This document shows, in pieces, positions 1 through 5,096 of a DNA stretch of 5,429 nt. The DNA comes from an uncultured Prevotellaceae bacterium (lineage in GTDB: Bacteria; Bacteroidota; Bacteroidia; Bacteroidales; Bacteroidaceae), in the NCBI GenBank assembly GCA_947306605.1, contig CAMZHB010000127.1, positions 1 to 5,429 of the forward strand, given 5' to 3'. A model generated the notes under the pieces. It searched no databases and was not told the origin of the DNA. It saw nothing but the letters and a program-made list of their open reading frames with translations. The position numbers were made by a program, and so were the translations under genes. The first letter of the stretch is position 1, and every line of letters begins with the position of its first letter.

Positions 1-6
1 TTACAG

Positions 7-40
7 AAAATGGGGAAGAACGTCGTGTTTTTCCCCATTT
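7..40 (-). terminator. Hairpin terminator after ugd
   Basis: Bases 8-17 (aaatggggaa) pair perfectly with 31-40. The stem continues inward through a G-U pair and three more pairs to a 5-base loop at 22-26. Read on the minus strand the stem runs into TTTTC, so the U-tract is short. It begins about 20 bases after the ugd stop codon, which fits an intrinsic terminator for that gene. On the plus strand it is followed only by TTT within A/T-rich sequence, so a two-way terminator is possible if a convergent gene lies to the left. Confidence 0.72.
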
Positions 41-60
41 CATATTTGTCCGGGCACATG

Positions 61-1377
61 TCAGGGACGCCCTATGGAGGTATAGTCGAAACCCTGGCGC
101 TTCATTTCGTCGGACATATAGATGTTGCGTCCGTCAACCACGAAGGGGCGGTTCATGCGCGCTTTCACCTTGGCCCAGTCGGGCATGCGGAACTGCATCC
201 ACTCGGTGGGAACCAACAAGGCATCTGCCCCGTCGACGGCATCGTAGACGTTGCTGGCAAAATACACGGTGTCACCCAACCGGCGCCGGCCTTCGTTCAT
301 GGCCTGCGGGTCGAAAACTCTTACCTTGCAACCGGCTTTCAACAGCAAGTCGATGGTAACAAGCGAAGTGGCCTCGCGCATGTCGTCGGTTTCGGCCTTG
401 AAAGCCAGGCCCCAAAGGGCAATGGTCTTACCGACAAGGTCGCCTTTATAGTAATTGTTCAGCTTACGGAAAAGTATGGTTTTCTGTTCTTTGTTTACAC
501 TTTCAACGGCTTTCAGCACCCGCATGTCGTAGCCATATTCCTCGGCCGTATGAACCAGTGCCTTCACGTCCTTCGGGAAGCACGAGCCGCCATAACCGCA
601 ACCCGGATAGAGGAATTTGCTGCCGATGCGCGTGTCGGTGCCGATGCCCTTGCGCACCATGTTCACGTCGGCGCCCACCAATTCACAGAGGTTGGCGATA
701 TCGTTCATGAAACTGATGCGCGTGGCCAACATGGCGTTGGCCGCATACTTGATCATCTCGGCCGAAGGGATGTCGGTGAAGATGACACGGAAATTGTTCA
801 GCAGGAACGGATGATACAGCCGCGTGAGCAAATCCTTGGAACGCTCACTGTCAACACCCACCACCACACGGTCGGGACTCATGAAGTCCTTCACAGCCGT
901 GCCTTCCTTCAGGAATTCGGGATTGCTGGCCACGTCGAACGGGATGTCCACGCCACGCTTGCGCTGCTCCTCCAAAATGGTTTGGCGCACTTTTTCGGCC
1001 GTGCCCACAGGCACCGTGCTCTTGGTGATGACCACCACATAGCGTTTCATGTTCGCCCCCACTTCGCGGGCCACCTCGAGCACGTAGCTCAAGTCGGCGC
1101 TGCCGTCCTCGTCGGGCGGCGTGCCCACGGCGGAGAAAATCAACTCCACATTGTCGAGGCAGTCGAGCAGACTGGTGGTGAAGTGCAGGCGTCCGGCCGC
1201 CTGATTGCTGCGTACCAGAGTGACCAGTTCGCGTTCATAGATGGGAATGATGCCCTGTTTGAGACGGGCTATCTTGTCGGCATCCACATCGACACACGTC
1301 ACGTCATTGCCCATTTCGGCAAAGCATGTACCCGAAACGAGACCGACGTATCCGGTTCCTACAACGGCTATATTCAT
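61..1377 (-). CDS. ugd: UDP-glucose 6-dehydrogenase
   Basis: Cytoplasmic enzyme of 438 residues that oxidises UDP-glucose to UDP-glucuronate with two NAD+ in two steps, supplying an acidic sugar nucleotide for capsule, O-antigen or exopolysaccharide. The N-terminus is a Rossmann fold with GTGYVG at residues 7-12 and an acidic end of the second strand (D30, D32). Family motifs follow in order: STVPVGT (120-126), SNPEFL (151-156), the central helix with K210 (EMIKYAANA), and the active-site loop GGSCFPKD (263-270), where C266 is the catalytic cysteine and D270 the conserved acid. The C-terminal NAD/UDP-binding domain begins near LWGLAFKAETDDMRE (321-335). Length is normal for the UDP-glucose/GDP-mannose dehydrogenase family and no key residue is missing. 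The ATG is placed so that the Rossmann strand starts at residue 2; A-rich sequence, not a Shine-Dalgarno site, precedes it. It is the last gene in the minus-strand run, 102 bases after secG, and could be co-transcribed or separate. A UDP-ManNAc dehydrogenase is less likely. Confidence 0.95.
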   Translation of the reverse strand: MNIAVVGTGYVGLVSGTCFAEMGNDVTCVDVDADKIARLKQGIIPIYERELVTLVRSNQAAGRLHFTTSLLDCLDNVELIFSAVGTPPDEDGSADLSYVLEVAREVGANMKRYVVVITKSTVPVGTAEKVRQTILEEQRKRGVDIPFDVASNPEFLKEGTAVKDFMSPDRVVVGVDSERSKDLLTRLYHPFLLNNFRVIFTDIPSAEMIKYAANAMLATRISFMNDIANLCELVGADVNMVRKGIGTDTRIGSKFLYPGCGYGGSCFPKDVKALVHTAEEYGYDMRVLKAVESVNKEQKTILFRKLNNYYKGDLVGKTIALWGLAFKAETDDMREATSLVTIDLLLKAGCKVRVFDPQAMNEGRRRLGDTVYFASNVYDAVDGADALLVPTEWMQFRMPDWAKVKARMNRPFVVDGRNIYMSDEMKRQGFDYTSIGRP

Positions 1378-1416
1378 ACGGTTTCTTGTTTTCTATTGAC
1401 TTTCTTCAACGCCACA

Positions 1417-1444
1417 AAGACCATCGGACTGCTCTGATGGTCTT
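1417..1444 (-). other. Hairpin between secG and ugd
   Basis: Bases 1417-1425 (aagaccatc) pair perfectly with 1436-1444, and a G-U and a G-C pair extend the stem inward to a 6-base loop. On the minus strand it is followed by TTTGTGGCG, a very poor U-tract. It could be a weak terminator, an attenuator, or an mRNA 3'-end stabiliser for the secG transcript. I see no good TAnnTTTG promoter between it and the ugd start, which slightly favours partial read-through into ugd. Confidence 0.5.
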
Positions 1445-1454
1445 CGTCGTATAT

Positions 1455-1473
1455 ATCTTTTACCTTAAAAGAT
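1455..1473 (-). other. A/T-rich palindrome just after secG
   Basis: Bases 1455-1462 (atctttta) are the exact reverse complement of 1466-1473, with a 3-base centre. It lies 7 bases beyond the secG stop codon. The stem is almost all A-T, so it would be weak as RNA; it could be a protein-binding site or simply a stem preceding the stronger hairpin at 1417-1444. Confidence 0.35.
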
Positions 1474-1479
1474 GTCGAT

Positions 1480-1842
1480 TTACTGCTGTTCTGCTTCGGG
1501 AGCCGGAGCCTGCTGGGCGTCGCCGCCTGTAGGCATCGCCGTCGTGGCACCCTTCTGGGGAACAGTGGGCACAGGAGCCGTAGTGTTGGGCTTCATCAGC
1601 ACGGAAGACTCCACGTTCTGCTTGGGCAGCGCATAGGCCGCAGCTACACTCAGAACAACCATGGCAATGGCCAAGCCCCAAGTGGTTTTTTCAATGACAT
1701 CGGTCGTCTTGCGCACACCCATAATCTGGTTGGACGAAGCAAAACCGGATGCCAAGCCACCACCCTTGGATTCCTGAATCAGTACAATCAGCGACATCAG
1801 GATGGATGCCAAAACAATCAAAATGATGATAATTGCGTACAT
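1480..1842 (-). CDS. secG: Preprotein translocase subunit SecG
   Basis: Small inner-membrane subunit of the SecYEG channel, which assists SecA-driven export. The 120-residue protein has two hydrophobic segments (about residues 2-22 and 54-72) joined by the family-defining cytoplasmic loop, with IQESKGGGL at 22-30 and a short polar, basic part (SNQIMGVRKTTDVIEKTTW) before the second helix. Known SecG topology puts both ends in the periplasm. The tail from about 84 to 120 is low complexity (Pro, Ala, Thr, Gln) and is not needed for recognition of the family. The start is fixed by the first membrane helix. It lies 4 bases after the upstream TPR gene stop, so the two are almost certainly co-transcribed and translation may be linked. 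No Shine-Dalgarno site is seen. Confidence 0.95.
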   Translation of the reverse strand: MYAIIIILIVLASILMSLIVLIQESKGGGLASGFASSNQIMGVRKTTDVIEKTTWGLAIAMVVLSVAAAYALPKQNVESSVLMKPNTTAPVPTVPQKGATTAMPTGGDAQQAPAPEAEQQ

Positions 1843-1846
1843 GCTT

Positions 1847-2614
1847 TTATTGCTTTTTATTCTTTGTTATCAGTATCAATTTCTCCAAAAATCGGATTTG
1901 GTCTGCAAAGTAACTATTTTTTTTTGGATTATTCAAGTATAGAGCCCGTATAATTTCCAATGCGCGCTCATATTTCTGCTGTTTTATATAGATTTGCGCC
2001 AATGTTTCGGTAAAAAAGGCTTCCGAAGGGCGTTCTTCGGCCTCTTCTGGCGACAAGTCGTCATTCTCCATGTCCGCCGGTTGATCTGGCAGCAGCATCA
2101 CGCGTTTGCCACGTTTCTTTTTCTTGGGAGCCGTCACGAAGTCATCCTCCAGAGGTTCCATCATCGGCTCCGACTGAGCCTGGCGTTCACGTTCCTCCTC
2201 GTCCAACTGCATCAGATAGGCCGCGTAGTCCTGTGCCGCATCGGCCGATGTCACCTTACGGTGTGATGTTTCCACGGGCAGGTTCGTCAAATAGCTTTCT
2301 ATCAGCGACAGGGTGCGGTCAGTGTCGTCACTTTCTGCCGTCACGTTGCTTGGCATGGTTTCGGCAGAGATCTCGTAATGCTTGCCTTCCACCATATTGA
2401 ACAGCGCGGCACGGTCGGCCAGCAACACGGCCGAACGGCGCAGTTCCTCATTGTATTCCGGGTCATGCAAGCGGTAGAGGTTCTCCAGCAACAGCAGCCG
2501 TGCCGTTTGGTAATACGGATAACGCTCCACCAACTGCCGTAACATCGGCAAGGTGTCGCGGCTCAGTCCCTCGGGGTCCCGAATCAGGTCTATCAGTTTC
2601 TGTTCCGTATCCAT
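1847..2614 (-). CDS. TPR-like cytoplasmic protein, function unknown
   Basis: A 255-residue soluble protein without signal peptide or membrane segment. The N-terminal part (about 1-75) is helical, with repeated Leu/Tyr patterns (LRQLVERYPYYQTARLLLL, 25-43) that look like a degenerate helical repeat. The middle (about 90-195) is polar and probably disordered, with an acidic/Glu-Arg stretch (138-146) and a basic KKKKRGKR patch (164-171). The C-terminus holds one clear TPR motif (about 200-230, FTETLAQIYIKQQKYERALE) followed by a motif I recall as conserved in Bacteroidetes homologues (YFADQIRFLEKLI, 235-247). TPR units bind protein partners, so an adaptor role is plausible but unproven. The gene sits 6 bases after lptE and 4 bases before secG, implying a shared transcript and perhaps a job in envelope protein or LPS traffic. 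The bases AAAGGGCG spanning the lptE stop form a weak purine-rich site before the ATG. A run of nine A's (minus strand) lies in codons 230-233. Confidence 0.85.
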   Translation of the reverse strand: MDTEQKLIDLIRDPEGLSRDTLPMLRQLVERYPYYQTARLLLLENLYRLHDPEYNEELRRSAVLLADRAALFNMVEGKHYEISAETMPSNVTAESDDTDRTLSLIESYLTNLPVETSHRKVTSADAAQDYAAYLMQLDEEERERQAQSEPMMEPLEDDFVTAPKKKKRGKRVMLLPDQPADMENDDLSPEEAEERPSEAFFTETLAQIYIKQQKYERALEIIRALYLNNPKKNSYFADQIRFLEKLILITKNKKQ

Positions 2615-2620
2615 CGCCCT

Positions 2621-3136
2621 TTACCAATCTGCCACCGTGGCATTGTATATTTGGTCCACTATGTCGTCTATCATCTGCTGCACCAGAGTCTCCTGTACGG
2701 CCTGCAACTGCTGCGACGAGTCGTACTCCGTGGTCGCCGTGAACTTGCGTTCAAAGTCCTGGGAATGTTTCTTGTTGTTTACGAAGCGCACGTTCACCGT
2801 CATCTTCAGTTGCACCTGCGACGAATAGCCGCTGGCCGACACCGATTTGTTGAACTGGCTGTAATCCACAATTTCGCCCGAGAGCTGCAGATCGCCGTTG
2901 CGTTTCACTTGGCGGAGCCGCGTCTGTTTGGCATAGATGTCCTGCAACTGGTTGTTGAACATCGAATGCATCGGTGCCCATACATAAGCCGAGCGCAGCG
3001 GGAAATCGCTGAACTGGATAGTCTTCGTCGTGTTATAGTCTATCGACGCTCCGTTGAACCGGTAGCTTACCGAGCACGACGCCAACGACAGCACCGAGAC
3101 CAACACAATAGCTATTACTGCACGACTCTTAGACAT
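2621..3136 (-). CDS. lptE: LptE-like LPS-assembly lipoprotein
   Basis: Predicted outer-membrane lipoprotein of 171 residues. In the Lpt pathway LptE plugs the LptD barrel and helps place lipopolysaccharide in the outer leaflet. A lipoprotein signal peptide is plain: MSKSR, a hydrophobic core (about 6-18), then lipobox LASC with C21 as the lipidated residue. The mature part begins SVSYRFNGASIDY and carries the pattern of the Bacteroidetes LptE family: an early FxGASI strand, a central NNQLQDIYAKQTRL helix (61-74), GDLQLSGEIVDY (81-92), alternating beta-strand residues (about 107-137) and a C-terminal helix (about 141-167). Length fits the family. The ATG gives a correctly sized signal peptide; an in-frame stop lies eight codons upstream. 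It follows the sigma-54 regulator by 103 bases and is 6 bases ahead of the TPR gene. Family assignment is from sequence pattern; sequence divergence among LptE proteins leaves some doubt on the symbol. Confidence 0.82.
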   Translation of the reverse strand: MSKSRAVIAIVLVSVLSLASCSVSYRFNGASIDYNTTKTIQFSDFPLRSAYVWAPMHSMFNNQLQDIYAKQTRLRQVKRNGDLQLSGEIVDYSQFNKSVSASGYSSQVQLKMTVNVRFVNNKKHSQDFERKFTATTEYDSSQQLQAVQETLVQQMIDDIVDQIYNATVADW

Positions 3137-3162
3137 TCCATTCTCAATTATATATAGTTAGT

Positions 3163-3172
3163 GTCAATTGAC
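3163..3172. repeat. 10-base perfect palindrome before lptE
   Basis: GTCAATTGAC reads the same on both strands. It lies 26 bases ahead of the lptE start codon. It may be an operator half-site pair or chance; short palindromes of this size occur at random at a modest rate. Confidence 0.3.
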
Positions 3173-3186
3173 TCGTCTCGCCCTAT

Positions 3187-3223
3187 GTCCCGCCAGCCTG
3201 CGGCTGACGTTGGACGACGGGAC
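3187..3223. repeat. Compound hairpin between regulator and lptE
   Basis: Outer arms gtcccg (3187-3192) and cgggac (3218-3223) are exact reverse complements. Inside them cagcc (3194-3198) pairs with ggctg (3202-3206) around a TGC loop, leaving an 11-base bulge on one side. No run of T follows on either strand, so it is not a usual intrinsic terminator. The heptamer gactcgt stands on both sides (3170-3176 and 3221-3227). It could be an RNA processing or stability element within the transcript, or a REP-like or tiny mobile repeat. Confidence 0.45.
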
Positions 3224-3239
3224 TCGTGATTTCGGATTT

Positions 3240-4418
3240 TCAATTCTCCACTCCGTAATCCTTCAGTTTGCGGTACAGTGTGCGTTCCGAGATGCCCAGC
3301 TCTGCCGCAGCCTCCTTGCGCACCCCGTGGTGACGCTCCAGTGCCCGCAGGATGGCATCCTTTTTCAGGTCGTCCATCGACAGCGACGTGCTTTCGGCTT
3401 CCACATATTCGTCCACCGTCTGCGGCTCGCCGTCCATCACCTGTGCGGGCAATGTCACGGAATTATAGTCCATGCCGCCGTGTCCGCCCGTCAGAGACTT
3501 CATCTGCTCGCGCAGTTCCGTGATGTCCTTGCGCATGTCAAAAAGTATCTTGAACAGCAGTTCGCGCTCGTTCTGATAGCTGTGGGCCGATTCCTGACCG
3601 TTCACGGCCACCAGCTGGTGGCTCTTGACATCGTGCGGAATATAGCGTTCCAATATCTCCGGCGTAATCTCGCGTTCCTCCGAAGTCACCGACATGTTCT
3701 CCGTCACGTTCTTCAGCTGGCGCACGTTGCCGGGCCAACTGTAGCTCATCACGTATTGCTTTCCCTCCTCCGTCAGTCTCACGGGCGGCATCTGGTATTT
3801 CTCGCTCATCATCAGTGCGAACTTGCGGAACAGCAACACGATGTCCTCCCCGCGGTCGCGCAACGGCGGCACATTCACGGGTATCGTGTTCAGGCGGTAG
3901 TACAGGTCCTCGCGAAACTTGCCTTCGCTGATGGCCTTGGGAATGTTCAGGTTGGTAGCGGCCACGATGCGCACGTCCGTCTTGCGCACTTCGCTCGAGC
4001 CCACGCGGATATATTCCCCCGTCTCCAGCACACGCAGCAGCCGCGCCTGCGTCGACAGAGGCAGTTCGCCCACTTCGTCCAGAAACAGCGTACCGCCGTT
4101 GGCCGCGCCGAAGTAACCCTCGCGCGAATCAATGGCACCGGTGAACGCCCCTTTCTCATGGCCGAACAGTTCCGAGTCTATCGTACCCTCGGGGATACTG
4201 CCGCAGTTCACGGCAAAATACTTCTTTCCCTTGCGGGCGCTGTAGTCGTGAATCAGACGAGGAAACACTTCCTTGCCCACACCGTTCTCACCCGTGATAA
4301 GCACCGTCAGGTCCGTACGGGCTACCTGCAGGGACACGTCCAGCGCACGGTTCAGACCCTCGTAGTTACCCACGATGTCGTAACGCTGTTTCACTTGCCG
4401 CAATGCCGCTTCGTTCAT
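3240..4418 (-). CDS. Sigma-54-dependent transcriptional activator, no sensor domain
   Basis: Cytoplasmic enhancer-binding protein of 392 residues that uses ATP hydrolysis to open promoters held by RNA polymerase-sigma-54. The AAA+ domain (about 13-260) is complete: Walker A GENGVGKE (43-50), the sigma-54 contact loop GAFTGA (90-95), Walker B GGTLFLDE (108-115), sensor I region IVAATN (151-156), arginine-finger region FREDLYYRL (168-176) and sensor II WPGNVRQLKN (228-237). A linker (about 262-345) includes a possible short coiled coil (283-309), and a Fis-type helix-turn-helix ends the protein (about 349-390, with EAAAELGISERTLYRKLKDYG). There is no receiver, PAS, GAF or other N-terminal sensor: the AAA+ domain starts almost at once. 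An in-frame stop two codons upstream of the ATG rules out an extension. Such proteins are controlled by their level or by a partner protein. It precedes the lptE-TPR-secG cluster in the same direction, so it may be co-transcribed and may act on envelope genes elsewhere; its targets cannot be read from this window. Confidence 0.94.
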   Translation of the reverse strand: MNEAALRQVKQRYDIVGNYEGLNRALDVSLQVARTDLTVLITGENGVGKEVFPRLIHDYSARKGKKYFAVNCGSIPEGTIDSELFGHEKGAFTGAIDSREGYFGAANGGTLFLDEVGELPLSTQARLLRVLETGEYIRVGSSEVRKTDVRIVAATNLNIPKAISEGKFREDLYYRLNTIPVNVPPLRDRGEDIVLLFRKFALMMSEKYQMPPVRLTEEGKQYVMSYSWPGNVRQLKNVTENMSVTSEEREITPEILERYIPHDVKSHQLVAVNGQESAHSYQNERELLFKILFDMRKDITELREQMKSLTGGHGGMDYNSVTLPAQVMDGEPQTVDEYVEAESTSLSMDDLKKDAILRALERHHGVRKEAAAELGISERTLYRKLKDYGVEN

Positions 4419-4439
4419 ACCTTATTTATATAGAGACCG

Positions 4440-4471
4440 CAAAATTACAACTTTTTTCTGACATACACCAA
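4440..4471 (-). promoter_or_regulatory. Bacteroidetes-type promoter for the regulator operon
   Basis: On the minus strand TAATTTTG (complement of 4440-4447) matches the -7 consensus TAnnTTTG at all fixed positions. A TTG (complement of 4469-4471) stands 21 bases upstream as a -33 element, within the spacing reported for Bacteroides primary sigma factor promoters. The predicted start of transcription is near 4433, giving a leader of about 15 bases before the regulator ATG. It could serve the regulator and the downstream lptE-TPR-secG genes. Confidence 0.72.
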
Positions 4472-4537
4472 CTTCACGACAATTCTCAACACCCCAGCCT
4501 GACAAAATGTCCGTCCAAAAATCAGAAGCGGCGTTTC

Positions 4538-4581
4538 AAAAAATAAAGGCGGCGCCTCGAACATCCGAAGCGCCGCCTTTA
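4538..4581 (-). terminator. Strong intrinsic terminator after the dockerin-tail gene
   Basis: Bases 4544-4555 (taaaggcggcgc) pair perfectly with 4570-4581; a further 3-pair inner stem (4557-4559 with 4566-4568) closes the loop. On the minus strand the G/C-rich stem is followed by TTTATTTTTT. It lies about 65 bases beyond the stop at 4646 and insulates the regulator promoter at 4440-4471 from upstream transcription. Confidence 0.88.
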
Positions 4582-4645
4582 AAGTCTAAAGTAGGACGTA
4601 AGTCCGAAAGTAGCGAAGCGGAGGTAGCAATGAAACAGCCTGAAA

Positions 4646-4963
4646 TTATTTCATGGCTTTAATCACGGCCACGATGTCGGCCGAGTCCACAGCACCGTCA
4701 CGGTTCACGTCAGCGCGGTCGTAGTCCGCCACAACTATCGTCACCTCTTTGGCTGCCTTGCCGTTGGCATCGACTATCCTGGCTCCGTCCACACGGCCGC
4801 CTTCGGGCACGGCAATCTGGCACCCGGTCAGTGTGATGCCGCCGCGGAAGTCGCACACGGCACCGTCGCTCTCGGTACTCTTCGACACAACCGTGGAATT
4901 GATGATATCCAATTTGGCGTTATAGGAATTTCCGAAAGGACCGAGTAGAAACAGTCTTTTCAT
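4646..4963 (-). CDS. Small protein with a dockerin-type calcium-binding tail
   Basis: A 105-residue protein of unknown function. The C-terminus (85-104) is one dockerin/EF-hand-like motif, DVNRDGAVDSADIVAVIKAM, with D85, N87, D89, D93 and D96 at calcium-ligand spacing. The part before it (about 17-80) has short beta-type stretches (GAVCDFRGGITLTGCQI, 34-50; KEVTIVVADYD, 72-82), resembling the ends of long secreted Bacteroidetes surface proteins. Those usually have a signal peptide and a large body; here only MKRLFLL remains of a possible signal, too short to be convincing. An in-frame stop three codons upstream of the ATG rules out a longer N-terminus. The gene has its own promoter and terminator, so it is probably expressed as a single unit. 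It may be a remnant left by internal deletion of a longer secreted-protein gene, or a small protein in its own right. A single dockerin half rather than the cellulosomal pair argues against a true cohesin-docking role. Confidence 0.7.
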   Translation of the reverse strand: MKRLFLLGPFGNSYNAKLDIINSTVVSKSTESDGAVCDFRGGITLTGCQIAVPEGGRVDGARIVDANGKAAKEVTIVVADYDRADVNRDGAVDSADIVAVIKAMK

Positions 4964-4989
4964 AACGTTTTATTTTTGATTACTAGTTG

Positions 4990-4997
4990 CAAAGATA
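4990..4997 (-). promoter_or_regulatory. Bacteroidetes -7 promoter element for the dockerin-tail gene
   Basis: The complement of 4990-4997 is TATCTTTG, an exact fit to TAnnTTTG and followed by CA as often seen in Bacteroides promoters. No clear TTG -33 box is present; a run of T (complement of about 5019-5024) stands at that distance. Transcription would start near 4983, about 20 bases before the ATG. An inverted repeat, tccgt (5004-5008) and acgga (5024-5028), brackets the spacer and could be an operator. Confidence 0.65.
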
Positions 4998-5031
4998 TGA
5001 ACTTCCGTCTAAAAATCGAAAAAACGGACAT

Positions 5032-5067
5032 AAAAAAGCGATGCCTCGTACAAACAAGGCATCGCTT
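5032..5067 (-). terminator. Intrinsic terminator after the DUF5686-like gene
   Basis: Bases 5036-5046 (aagcgatgcct) pair perfectly with 5057-5067 around a 10-base loop. Read on the minus strand the stem runs directly into six T's (two of them in the stem). It starts 30 bases beyond the stop codon at 5097-5099 and separates that gene from the promoter at 4990-4997. Confidence 0.88.
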
Positions 5068-5096
5068 CGGATATTTCTTTTTATAAAACTTGGAGA

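Noticed and set aside
10..1437. A 475-codon open frame on the plus strand, antisense to ugd
   Set aside because: It mirrors ugd almost exactly, its product is rich in His, Gly, Val and Ala as expected for the antisense of a GC-biased gene, and it shows no family motif. The ugd frame has every catalytic motif intact.
1460..1681. Cys-rich 73-codon minus-strand frame inside secG
   Set aside because: It overlaps secG out of frame. SecG has both membrane helices and its signature loop; the Cys/Gly/His content of the other frame is a translation artefact.
2651..3157. Plus-strand frame of 168 codons opposite lptE
   Set aside because: The product has the His/Arg/Val-rich make-up of antisense frames and no start context, while the minus strand has a clean lipoprotein signal and LptE-like pattern.
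3137..3160. Possible promoter TATAATTG just before lptE
   Set aside because: It misses one fixed base of TAnnTTTG, lies too close to the ATG, and has no convincing -33 TTG, so it was not listed as a promoter.
3168..4433. A 421-codon open frame on the plus strand, antisense to the sigma-54 activator
   Set aside because: Its product is His/Arg/Leu-rich without recognisable domains, and the opposite strand carries a complete AAA+ activator with GAFTGA and HTH motifs. It is a codon-bias shadow.
4588..4636. Minus-strand 3' region reading like a barrel-protein end (ATFGLTSYFRL then stop), with a repeated aaagtag at 4588-4594 and 4607-4613
   Set aside because: The frame is very short, differs from that of the dockerin-tail gene, and has no supported upstream coding region. 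The heptamer repeat is too short to mean much. It is probably coincidence or an unrecognisable gene remnant.
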